This document shows positions 33,694 to 40,640 of a DNA stretch of 41,344 bases, piece by piece. Every line of letters begins with the position of its first letter. Position 1 is the stretch's first letter. The notes beneath the pieces are model-generated. The model worked only from the letters and a program-made list of their open reading frames with translations. It ran no database searches and was not told the DNA's origin. The position numbers and the translations under genes were made by a program. The DNA is taken from NCBI GenBank assembly GCA_947478805.1, contig CANJXQ010000019.1:1-41344 (forward strand). Direction: 5' to 3'. Origin of the DNA: Betaproteobacteria bacterium. GTDB lineage: Bacteria; Pseudomonadota; Gammaproteobacteria; Burkholderiales; SG8-39.

Positions 33694-34302
33694 TCACGCA
33701 CCCCTCAGCGTCTTGAGCTCCGCCTCCAGCGCAGCAATGCGTTCGCGCAGCGGTTTCGCCGCCTGCTCTACTTCAGCGAGCGTGAAACGTTGGGTGATGT
33801 GCTGCGGGCAGTTCCAGTCGAAGGCCTCGATGTCGATGACCGCCACGCGTTCGACGCGCGCGCGGCAATCGGGCAATACCACCGCCAACACCAGCTCGGG
33901 ATCGGCCGCGTCAACGGACTCGAAGCGCAGGCGCCCGAGCAGCTTCAGCCGGCTGCGATTGGCGTAGTCCATGACGATGATCGCGACCCGGTCGTCCTTG
34001 GACACATTGCCCGCGCTCACGTACTGGCGATTGCCGCGAAAATCGGCAAAGGCGATGCGCGTGGGGGAGATGACCTTCACGAAGCCCGCCGGCCCGCCGC
34101 GATGCTGCACGTAGGGCCAGCCGGTTTCCCCCACCGACGCGAGGTAGAAACTGTCGGCCGCAGCAAGGAACTCGCGCTCCGCCTCACCCAGGCCGTCCGG
34201 GCCGCCGCGCGACTGGATGCCGGCATAGTTGGTGCGCGAGCCATGTGCAACCTGTAGCGCCTGCACCGCGGGCGTGAAGGCGATTTCGCCGAAGGATTTC
34301 AT
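33694..34302 (-). CDS. Pyridoxamine 5'-phosphate oxidase-like FMN-binding protein
   Basis: Protein of 202 residues. Split-barrel pattern: FYLASVGETGWPYVQHRGGPAG, then IAFADFRGNRQYVSAGNV, then VAIIVMDYANRSRLKLLGRLRF. Ends with a coiled-coil helix (EQAAKPLRERIAALEAELKTL). Such proteins bind FMN, heme or F420; the substrate is unknown. An AGGAGG site precedes the ATG. It is the first gene of the eight-gene minus-strand run, 120 bases before the ligase, so an internal promoter there is possible. Divergent from the MazG-like gene. Confidence 0.88.
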   Translation of the reverse strand: MKSFGEIAFTPAVQALQVAHGSRTNYAGIQSRGGPDGLGEAEREFLAAADSFYLASVGETGWPYVQHRGGPAGFVKVISPTRIAFADFRGNRQYVSAGNVSKDDRVAIIVMDYANRSRLKLLGRLRFESVDAADPELVLAVVLPDCRARVERVAVIDIEAFDWNCPQHITQRFTLAEVEQAAKPLRERIAALEAELKTLRGA

Positions 34303-34457
34303 GGGGCCTCCTGATGGATGGGTGAGGATACCGCTTCGATTCAGCTACGCTTGCAAACAGACGCCCATGCGTCGGCCGTTCGGGAACCAGGCGCCCGCGC
34401 AGCCCGGGTATGATCCGCAGGGTCTTCATCCCTTATACCAACGACGTCAAGGACCCC
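34303..34457. promoter_or_regulatory. Divergent promoter region for the eight-gene operon and the MazG-like gene
   Basis: About 155 bases between opposed starts. Ribosome sites mark both edges (AGGAGG on the minus strand, AAGGA on the plus strand). I see no confident -35/-10 pair or dyad. Confidence 0.3.
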
Positions 34458-34883
34458 ATGAGCAAACCCTTCCACGAGCGCATCGCCGCCATGAACGCGA
34501 TGTACAAGCTGCCCGCCAACGCGAAGCCCGCCATTCCCGCCGAGGTGGCGGACCGGCTGGTGAAGTTCAAGGCCACGCTGATGGACGAAGTGCACGAGAT
34601 CGACGAGATCGTGGAACTCGCCCGTGGCGGTGCCGACAAGATGGCCATCGCGGTGGCCATCGCCGACCTGCTGGGCGACATCATGGTGTATTGCCGCTCC
34701 GAGGCGCTCAAGTACGGCCTGCCGCTGGAGGCGGTGCTCGACGTCATCATGGACAGCAACGAGTCCAAGCTCGGCGCCGACGGCAAGCCCATCTATGACG
34801 CCAACGGCAAGTTCCTCAAGGGGCCGAATTACTGGAAGCCGGAGCCGAAGATCCAGGCGCTGTTGGAGGCGGCGTCCAATTAG
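34458..34883 (+). CDS. MazG-like nucleotide pyrophosphohydrolase family protein
   Basis: About 141 residues from the ATG at 34458 (AAGGA upstream). Acidic helices DEVHEIDEIVE and AIADLLGDIMVYC match the metal-binding ExxE...ExxD pattern of all-alpha NTP pyrophosphatases (MazG/HisE type). Members hydrolyse NTPs or phosphoribosyl-ATP to the monophosphate and pyrophosphate. The C-terminal KGPNYWKPEPKI tail is a trait of a small stand-alone group. It is monocistronic and its substrate is unknown. Confidence 0.82.
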   Translation: MSKPFHERIAAMNAMYKLPANAKPAIPAEVADRLVKFKATLMDEVHEIDEIVELARGGADKMAIAVAIADLLGDIMVYCRSEALKYGLPLEAVLDVIMDSNESKLGADGKPIYDANGKFLKGPNYWKPEPKIQALLEAASN

Positions 34884-34930
34884 GCGGCGCCGGGTCGCCA
34901 AAACCTGGCGTGAGCAAGCACTAACATTAT

Positions 34931-34995
34931 GTCAGTAATATGTTAGTCGATGTCCGGAAGACGAGACACCACTTGGGAAAACGTCAGTATTTATT
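34931..34995 (+). repeat. Copy B of a diverged 65-bp paired-box repeat
   Basis: GTCAGTAA at 34931 and GTCAGTAT at 34983 are 52 bases apart; 40 of 65 positions match copy A without gaps. The left box sits inside an inverted repeat, CTAACAT (34921-34927) with ATGTTAG (34940-34946). It lies between converging gene ends, like copy A. Confidence 0.45.
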
Positions 34996-35091
34996 GGCCC
35001 GCTATGGGCCCCGCATGATACGGCGGTTCGGGCACAACCTCAGCCGTGCATCCGCCCGCCTGTCCGGCCATGCGCCCGACCCTGCGACCGA

Positions 35092-36750
35092 CTACGCACC
35101 CGCCTGTGCGAGCAGTCCCTTGGCGATCACCCCAGCCTGGATTTCCGCCGCGCCCTCGAAGATGCTCAGGATGCGCGCGTCCACCAGCACGCGGCTGATG
35201 GGATATTCCTCGGCGTAGCCGTTGCCGCCGTGAATCTGCAGCGCGCAGTCGGCATTGCTCCAGGCCACGCGCGCGGCCAGCAGTTTCGCCATGCCGGCCT
35301 CGATATCGCAGCGCCGGCCGCTGTCCTTGGTGCGGGCGGCGAACAGGGCGAGCTGGCGAGCAATCATGGTCTCCACCGCCATCCAGGCGATCTTGCCCGA
35401 GATACGCGGGAATTCGAGGATGGGCTTGCCGAACTGCAGGCGCTCCTGCGCGTACTGCATGCCGAGTTCCAGCGCGTTCTGCGCCACGCCCACCGCGCGC
35501 GCCGCCGTCTGGATGCGCGCCGATTCGAAAGTCGCCATCAGCTGCTTGAAGCCCTGGCCTTCCACGCCGCCCAAGAGGCTCGCTTTCGGTGTGGCCAGGC
35601 CGTCGAAGGCCAGTTCGTATTCCTTCATGCCGCGATAGCCCAGCACGCGGATCTCGCTGCCGGTGAGGCCCGTCACCGGGAAGAGGTCCGCTGGCGTGCC
35701 GCGCGGCTTCTCGACGAGGAACATCGACAGGCCCTTGTAGCCGGAGTTGGGCGCGCCCGTGCGCGCAAGCAGCGTCATCAGGTCGGAGCGCGAGGCGTGC
35801 GTGATCCAGGTCTTGTTGCCGGTGATGCGGTAGTCGTCTCCCAACAACACGGCACGTGTCTGCAGGCTGGCAAGGTCGGAACCGGTGTTGGGCTCGGTGA
35901 ATACGGCGGTCGGCATCACTTCGCCCGAGGCGATGCGCGGCAGCCAGCGCGCCTTCTGTTCGTCGGTGCCGCCACTGCCGATGAGCTCGGCGGCGATCTC
36001 CGAGCGCGTGCCGAGCGACCCCACGCCGAGGTAGCCGCGCGAGAGTTCCTCGGTGACCACGCACATGGCCACCTTGCCGAGGCCCAGCCCGCCATGCGCC
36101 TCGGGCACGGTGACGCCGAACACGCCCATCTCGGACAAGGAGCGAAGGACGGCATCGGGAATCAGCACATCGGCCTGGTGCCATTCCTGCGCGTGCGGCG
36201 CGATGGTCTCGTCCACGTAGCGGCGGATCTGACCGGCCATGAGTTCCAGCACCTCGTCGCCCAGTGCTACCTCACCCCAGCCGTGGCGCTCGGTGGCCAG
36301 CGCGCAGATACGGCGCCCGAGCTGCGGCTCTGCGCGTGCCGCGACCAGCGCCCTCACCGCGTTGGTGGCCAGTGCCGGCGCACCGTCGGCAAGGCCCAGC
36401 TCGAGCGGGCGCACGATTTCCGTCTGCGAAATGGCGATACCGCCAGACAACTGTGCCAGGTATTCGCCCAGGCCCGTGACAAGGATGCATTGCTCCAGCG
36501 CGTGAAAGCGCCCTTCGGCTTGCAGGCTGCGCGCCCAGCCGAGCAGGGCCCGCATGGCGTACACATAGGTTGCGCACCAGGCATAGCCGTGCGCTGCCAC
36601 CTGCTCGCGCTCCAGCAGCGCCGCATCCAAGCCCTTGCCACTGGTAACCCTCGCGCGCACGGCCTTCGCTGCGGCATCGAGGTGACGCTCGGCGGCGGCG
36701 AGCGCGGCGGCGGCAGTGTCGAGCAGGCCCTGCGGCGAACTCAGGTCCAT
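35092..36750 (-). CDS. Acyl-CoA dehydrogenase, (2S)-methylsuccinyl-CoA dehydrogenase-like
   Basis: Protein of 552 residues, longer than usual acyl-CoA dehydrogenases (about 380) because of an N-terminal part of some 150 residues. That part (AAHGYAWCATYVYAMRALL, LGEYLAQLSGGIAISQTEIV) resembles methylsuccinyl-CoA dehydrogenase of the ethylmalonyl-CoA pathway. The core has TEPNTGSDLASL, GNKTWITHASRSDL, FESARIQTAARAVGVAQNAL and HGGNGYAEEYPISRVLVD. FEGAAEIQ holds the catalytic Glu. FAD-dependent alpha,beta-dehydrogenation of an acyl-CoA is expected. No other ethylmalonyl-CoA genes are here, so a different acyl-CoA is possible. It overlaps the cupin gene by ten bases. Confidence 0.85.
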   Translation of the reverse strand: MDLSSPQGLLDTAAAALAAAERHLDAAAKAVRARVTSGKGLDAALLEREQVAAHGYAWCATYVYAMRALLGWARSLQAEGRFHALEQCILVTGLGEYLAQLSGGIAISQTEIVRPLELGLADGAPALATNAVRALVAARAEPQLGRRICALATERHGWGEVALGDEVLELMAGQIRRYVDETIAPHAQEWHQADVLIPDAVLRSLSEMGVFGVTVPEAHGGLGLGKVAMCVVTEELSRGYLGVGSLGTRSEIAAELIGSGGTDEQKARWLPRIASGEVMPTAVFTEPNTGSDLASLQTRAVLLGDDYRITGNKTWITHASRSDLMTLLARTGAPNSGYKGLSMFLVEKPRGTPADLFPVTGLTGSEIRVLGYRGMKEYELAFDGLATPKASLLGGVEGQGFKQLMATFESARIQTAARAVGVAQNALELGMQYAQERLQFGKPILEFPRISGKIAWMAVETMIARQLALFAARTKDSGRRCDIEAGMAKLLAARVAWSNADCALQIHGGNGYAEEYPISRVLVDARILSIFEGAAEIQAGVIAKGLLAQAGA

Positions 36751-37169
36751 GAACGTCCGGGCGCCGGCTCGTCACAGTTGACGGTGCCCATCTCGCCCAG
36801 GTACACCTCGACCAGCTCCATGTTGTCCGAATTGCGCACTTCGTTGTGCGGCATGCCCTTGGGTATGAGGATGCAACTGCCCGCCGTCAGGCGCGTCAGC
36901 TTGCCTGCCTCGAAATAGACATCGATCCAGCCGCTGACGTAGTACGCAATCAGGATCTCGGTGGTGTGGTAATGCCATCCGGTGCTGATCTCGCTTTCCT
37001 TTTCGATGCGCGCGCCGATGAACTTCATGGCGCCGCCGGTTGCCGCGCCGATGCCGAAGTCGCGATAGCCGATGTTGGAGCGACGACCGGCGCCCTGCTT
37101 GAAGCTGTCGGACTTGAGATGGTCGAGGACAAAAGGGAGCTTGTCAGGGTCGAAGAGGGTTACGCTCAT
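36741..37169 (-). CDS. Cupin domain protein
   Basis: Cupin of 142 residues from the ATG at 37169; the start is weakly supported. Metal motif HYHTTE (STGWHYHTTEILIAYY), and second motif with GMPHNEV. A single barrel with AATGGAMKFIGARIEKES before it. It lies between a Bug receptor (66 bases upstream) and the dehydrogenase (overlapping by ten bases), so probably one operon. It repeats the Bug-cupin pairing seen at 948-2425, but the protein is not closely similar. Confidence 0.78.
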   Translation of the reverse strand: MSVTLFDPDKLPFVLDHLKSDSFKQGAGRRSNIGYRDFGIGAATGGAMKFIGARIEKESEISTGWHYHTTEILIAYYVSGWIDVYFEAGKLTRLTAGSCILIPKGMPHNEVRNSDNMELVEVYLGEMGTVNCDEPAPGRSWT

Positions 37170-37235
37170 GTCGGGAATCCATCCGTGATTGATTTCGATT
37201 TCGTGCGGTGACCGCAAGCGAGACCGTGATCGAAA

Positions 37236-38204
37236 CTACTGCGGGACGTAGCCAACGCGCGCGGCGACATCGCTGAACAGCTTGGCCTGCGCCTGCAGGT
37301 CCCGGTTGGCCACTTCCGCGCTGGTGACCTGCACGTCGACCTGCAGCTGCGCAAGGCGCGTCTTGACCTCCGGCTGGTCGATCGCGATGGCCACCGCGCG
37401 GTTGAGCCGCGCAAGAACAGGTCCCGGCGTCCCCGATGGCGCATTGATTGAATAGCCCAGGCCCGGAATGTGCGGCAGGCCGAGTTCGGCGAAGGTCGGC
37501 GTGTTCGGAAACAAGGTACTGCGCCTGCCGCCCGAGATGCCCAGCAATTGCACGCGCGCGGCAATGGCCGGCACCGCCGTCTCGCCGACCCAGACCATGT
37601 GGTTGGTGCCTGCAATCATGTCGGCAATCAGCGGCGTCGCATTCGAATACGGCACGATAACGCCCTCAATGCCGACGTCCTTCATCAGCGCATGGGCCAG
37701 CAGCACCGTGTTGGGCGCCGAAACGCCGAAATTCAGCTTGCCCGGATTCGCCTTGTAGTAGCCAACCATCTCCCGGAAGCTCTTCCAGGGCACGTTGGCC
37801 TGGGTGGCGGTCAGCACGACCTTCGCGTCGCCGATCCCGATGAAGGGCGGCAGGTCCTTGAGCGGGTCGAAACGCAGGTCCTTCGTCGAAGCGGGCAGGC
37901 TCGCCAGCTGCACCACCGACACCACCGCGATGGTGTAGCCGTCGGGCGGCCGCTTGGCCGCGAATTCATAGCCGATCAGGGAACCGGCGCCGAGCTTGTT
38001 CTCCACCACCACCGGCTGGCCGAGATTCTGGGCCATGGCCGGCGACAGCGTGCGGGAGATGATGTCCACCGGAAGGCCGGGTGCGCCTGCAGCGATGATC
38101 GTGATGGGACGGGCGGGAAACTCCTGCGCGAGTGCCGGGAGTGAAGTGGCCAGCAACAGCGCAGACAGGATTACTGACAAACCGGACAGCGATAGGCGTG
38201 GCAC
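37236..38204 (-). CDS. Bug/TctC family periplasmic substrate-binding protein
   Basis: Bug receptor of 322 residues. GTG at 38204 is chosen because GAGGAGA lies seven bases upstream and the signal peptide (SVILSALLLATSLPALA, then QEFPARPITII) begins right after it. Hallmarks: VVENKLGAGSLIG, PDGYTIAV, DLRFDPLKDLPPFIGIGD and KANPGKLNFGVSAP. Grouped with 4916, 7421 and 16602. First gene of a Bug-cupin-dehydrogenase operon. Ligand unknown. Confidence 0.92.
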   Translation of the reverse strand: MPRLSLSGLSVILSALLLATSLPALAQEFPARPITIIAAGAPGLPVDIISRTLSPAMAQNLGQPVVVENKLGAGSLIGYEFAAKRPPDGYTIAVVSVVQLASLPASTKDLRFDPLKDLPPFIGIGDAKVVLTATQANVPWKSFREMVGYYKANPGKLNFGVSAPNTVLLAHALMKDVGIEGVIVPYSNATPLIADMIAGTNHMVWVGETAVPAIAARVQLLGISGGRRSTLFPNTPTFAELGLPHIPGLGYSINAPSGTPGPVLARLNRAVAIAIDQPEVKTRLAQLQVDVQVTSAEVANRDLQAQAKLFSDVAARVGYVPQ

Positions 38205-38344
38205 GTGCGGGTCTCCTCGGCGATGATCGACTGCATAACGATCTGCTGACGCAGAAGTGGGCGCGAATCGTAGCATGCGGGTTATTCCAAGTACACCAAA
38301 CAGGACAGCTGACGAAGAGCGTCAATGTGACGGACCGGGACCGC

Positions 38345-38498
38345 GCCACCCCGTTGTACCGTGCCGCGCAGGGCCGACAAGTCGCCCTCTCACGCGAACT
38401 GCTGGACTCTGCGCGCGGCTTCGGGTCTTGGCCTGAAGGACGCCAAGGAGGTGATGGACATGCTGGCCAAGTCGCGGACACCTGAGCAAGCGTTATAA
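38345..38498 (+). pseudogene. Frameshifted fragment of a ribosomal L7/L12 C-terminal-like domain protein
   Basis: In one frame AAQGRQVALSRELLDSAR resembles the first helix of the L7/L12 C-terminal fold (as in xxGRKIEAIKLLREATG). In another frame GLGLKDAKEVMDML followed by a stop matches the conserved GLGLKEAKD helix. Joining them needs one frameshift. No start with a ribosome site is seen. It is probably a decayed copy of one of the small stand-alone L7/L12-domain proteins. Its 3' end runs into the vapB promoter. Confidence 0.4.
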
Positions 38499-38517
38499 TC
38501 CACACATCATCGTGTGT
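38494..38517 (+). promoter_or_regulatory. Promoter/operator of vapBC
   Basis: TATAAT at 38494-38499 is followed by the inverted repeat ACACA (38502-38506) and TGTGT (38513-38517). This is the usual place for autorepression by the antitoxin-toxin complex. The -35 is weak. Confidence 0.55.
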
Positions 38518-38538
38518 AAAATTTGACCGCAGAAGGGA

Positions 38539-38775
38539 ATGCCCGTGGCAACCAATCTCGCTCTGGACGACAAACTGATCAACGAGGCTGTCCGCGTCGG
38601 CGGCCATCGCACCAAGAGGGCTGCAGTAACTCATGCCCTGACCGAATATATCGAGCGCCATAAACAGCGCGCCATTCTGGACCTGTTCGGAAAACTGGAT
38701 TTGCTTCCAGCCGCCGAAATGAAACGCCAGCGTAGCTTGGCACAAGGATCGGGACGACGCACAAGGCAAGCCTGA
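38539..38775 (+). CDS. vapB: VapB-type antitoxin
   Basis: Antitoxin of 78 residues. The N-terminal ATNLALDDKLINEAVRVGG and KRAAVTHALTEYIERHKQ form a ribbon-helix-helix DNA-binding domain of the VapB (type II) group. The tail is basic. A GAAGGGA-type site precedes the ATG. It is followed ten bases later by the toxin gene. Neutralises and co-represses with VapC by family knowledge. Confidence 0.86.
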   Translation: MPVATNLALDDKLINEAVRVGGHRTKRAAVTHALTEYIERHKQRAILDLFGKLDLLPAAEMKRQRSLAQGSGRRTRQA

Positions 38776-38785
38776 CGGACGAGTC

Positions 38786-39187
38786 ATGGTCATTGTCGAT
38801 ACCTCGGTGTGGTCACTTGCGCTGCGACGAAGGCGCAATAAACCTGCCTATGACGCGCCGATCGCGGAACTTGCGCGTCTTATCGGGGAAGGGGAAGCGC
38901 TGATCGCCGGTCCCATCCGCCAGGAATTGCTTTCCGGTATCGCGAGCGAAGAACAGTTTGTTGCGCTACGTGAACGACTCGAGCCATTCCCTGACCTTCC
39001 CATTCTGACCCGAGACTATGAGCGCGCGGCGATGTGCTTCAACCAATGCCGAGCACGCGGCATCCAGGGTTCGAATACGGACTACCTGATATGCGCATTG
39101 GCACTCAGGCTGCGAGTGCCGGTGTTTTCCACCGATCTCGACTTTGGTCGATATGCGGAAATTTTAGGCGTGCGTTTGCACAGGTGA
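38786..39187 (+). CDS. vapC: VapC toxin, PIN-domain ribonuclease
   Basis: PIN-domain protein of 133 residues. Acidic metal ligands: Asp5 in VIVDTSVW, Glu in GPIRQELLSGI, Asp in GSNTDYLICALAL and Asp in FSTDLDFGRYAE. Such toxins cleave RNA, often tRNA. The catalytic residues are intact, so it is probably active. Coupled with vapB; adjacent decayed genes suggest an accessory island. Confidence 0.88.
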   Translation: MVIVDTSVWSLALRRRRNKPAYDAPIAELARLIGEGEALIAGPIRQELLSGIASEEQFVALRERLEPFPDLPILTRDYERAAMCFNQCRARGIQGSNTDYLICALALRLRVPVFSTDLDFGRYAEILGVRLHR

Positions 39188-39242
39188 CAGGCACGCGATG
39201 ATCTGCCACTTGGCGGGTTTTTCGGCAAAATCCCCGCCTCGC

Positions 39243-39950
39243 TCACGCCGCTCGTTTTTTCCCGATCCGCAAAAGGCGATCGATCGCGGCCTCGATGGTG
39301 AGCACGCCGCGTGTCGCGTCGGCCGTGGGGCTTGCGGTCTGGCAGACGATATAGCGATGCTCGGCGCGGACCAGGTCAGCCGCGCGCTCCAGGCGCGCGA
39401 GATCCTGTCCCGAGACGTTTGCCGAGAGTTTCATCTCCAGCGCCACGCGGGTTGCGCCGAACGCGAGCAGCAAGTCGATCTCATAGCCGTCGCTGGTGCG
39501 TAAAACGTTTGCCTGATTATCGATGCCGTGGGCGGCGAGCGTGCTCAGTATCTGTTCGATCGCGAATCCCTCCCAGCTCGCGCCGGCGGCCGGGTGCCGC
39601 AGCAACTCGGTGCGCGATTCCACCCGGAGCAGGGCGTGCAGCAGTCCGGAATCGCGCAGATAGACCTTCGGGCTTTTGGCGAGGCGTTTGACGATATTTC
39701 CGCTCCAGGGTGCGAGCCGCCCGCTTCGATATGCGCCCCGCAAGCGACTTCGCGACTTTGAGTGCCAGGGCGGGTGACACTGAGCCCAGCAGCAGAAAGC
39801 GCCCCTGACGCCGCTGCTCGGCATCGTAATAGCCCCACCCAGGGCGCGGGCGAGTGTGGTCTTGACGCAATGGCGGGGGCCAAGCAGCGGGACGGAGGGG
39901 AACTGGCGCAAGCACGCGCGCAGCAGGCGGATGACAAGGCGAGTACGCAT
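39243..39950 (-). pseudogene. Decayed AAA/DUF4143-type ATPase
   Basis: The intact frame encodes LLGPRHCVKTTLARAL (Walker A, with Val where the family has Gly, GPRQCGKTT) at the start and the DUF4143 C-terminal part (NIVKRLAKSPKVYLRDSGLL and EIDLLLAFGATRVALEMKLS) at the end. The middle is wrong: RFLLLGSVSPALALKVAKSLAG is present only in a neighbouring frame (about 39715-39835), and roughly 150 family residues including Walker B are missing. It is a pseudogene with a frameshift and a deletion. The family's function is unclear. Confidence 0.75.
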
Positions 39951-40127
39951 AATCCTTGCAATATAGAAATCTATTTCTGTTTTACAAGAATCGACGGCGG
40001 ATCAGCGCTCAAGGTCGATTACGCGCCGAGCATGGCAAAGGCATCGAAGAAGGGACGTTCGGTCACGCAAGCAGGGAACGATGAATTCGATCGGCCCAGC
40101 GCTCTTGCGCCAAGCCGATTTTGACGC
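39951..40127. other. Short intergenic stretch with an AGAAAT/ATTTCT dyad
   Basis: AGAAAT (39965-39970) and ATTTCT (39973-39978) form an inverted repeat upstream of the decayed ATPase gene and may be its promoter. AT-rich at the left, GC-rich at the right. I see no gene. Confidence 0.35.
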
Positions 40128-40224
40128 GCGCGCACACCACCATGACGAGCAAGCGGCTGGGGAACCCCTGTGCAGCGGCCTCTGCCGCAGCAAGCATTAG
40201 AATGAAAGGAAGAAGCCATTTCAT
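40128..40224 (-). pseudogene. Bug-gene remnant: signal peptide and first strand only
   Basis: From the minus-strand ATG at 40224 the frame reads MKWLLPFILMLAAAEAAAQG followed by FPSRLLVMVV. This looks like a Bug signal peptide, cleavage site and first beta strand (compare xQGYPARPVRIVV at 16602). After about 30 residues the similarity is lost. No ribosome site. It is probably the stump of a deleted Bug gene, overlapping the leader of the cupin at 40241. Confidence 0.4.
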
Positions 40225-40240
40225 ACTCAGGAAGATTGCC

Positions 40241-40591
40241 ATGCGCATCCACAATATCTACGCCGACGAGCAGGGCGTGTCCCACTTTCGTGACGTCGAA
40301 GTCGAATGGGTGGAGGTGGTGCGGGCGAGCAAGCGCTCGAAGGTGTTCCCGGTGACCGGCATGGTGTTCCGCCAGAACGGCGCCGATTACGCGCTCGACT
40401 GGCACCCGGCGCCAAAGCGGCAGTTCGTCGTCAACCTGGATGCCGGGGTCGAGATCACCGTCGGCGACGGTGAGACGCGCGTGATCAATGCCGGCGACAT
40501 CATTCTTGCCGAAGACACCCACGGCAAGGGACATCTCTCCAGGGCACTCGCCAAGACGCTGCGCCACACCCTGCTCATTCATTGTGAGTAA
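40241..40591 (+). CDS. Cupin-fold protein without a typical histidine motif
   Basis: About 116 residues from the ATG at 40241 (CAGGAAG upstream). Starts MRIHNIYADEQGVSHFRDVEVE, then WHPAPKRQFVVNLDAGVEITVGDGE and INAGDIILAEDTHGKGHLSR. The barrel strands fit a cupin, but the first motif lacks the usual His pair, so metal binding is doubtful. Solitary; the IclR regulator begins 49 bases downstream on the same strand and could be in the same transcript. Confidence 0.78.
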   Translation: MRIHNIYADEQGVSHFRDVEVEWVEVVRASKRSKVFPVTGMVFRQNGADYALDWHPAPKRQFVVNLDAGVEITVGDGETRVINAGDIILAEDTHGKGHLSRALAKTLRHTLLIHCE

Positions 40592-40640
40592 GCGTGCCCA
40601 ACGCAACTGAGGGGACCACAATTTCCACAGAGGTGGCTTC

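Noticed and set aside
35230-36918. Long plus-strand frame of 562 residues
   Set aside because: It lies opposite the acyl-CoA dehydrogenase gene, has an Arg/His/Gly-rich composition and no recognisable domain; it is a shadow of GC-rich codon use.
38168-38180. Reverse-oriented GTCAGTAA box inside the Bug gene at 37236
   Set aside because: It is within the signal-peptide coding sequence and has no second box.
40031-40123. Short plus-strand frame MAKASKKGRS...
   Set aside because: Thirty residues with no ribosome site; it may be a remnant, but there is nothing to support it.
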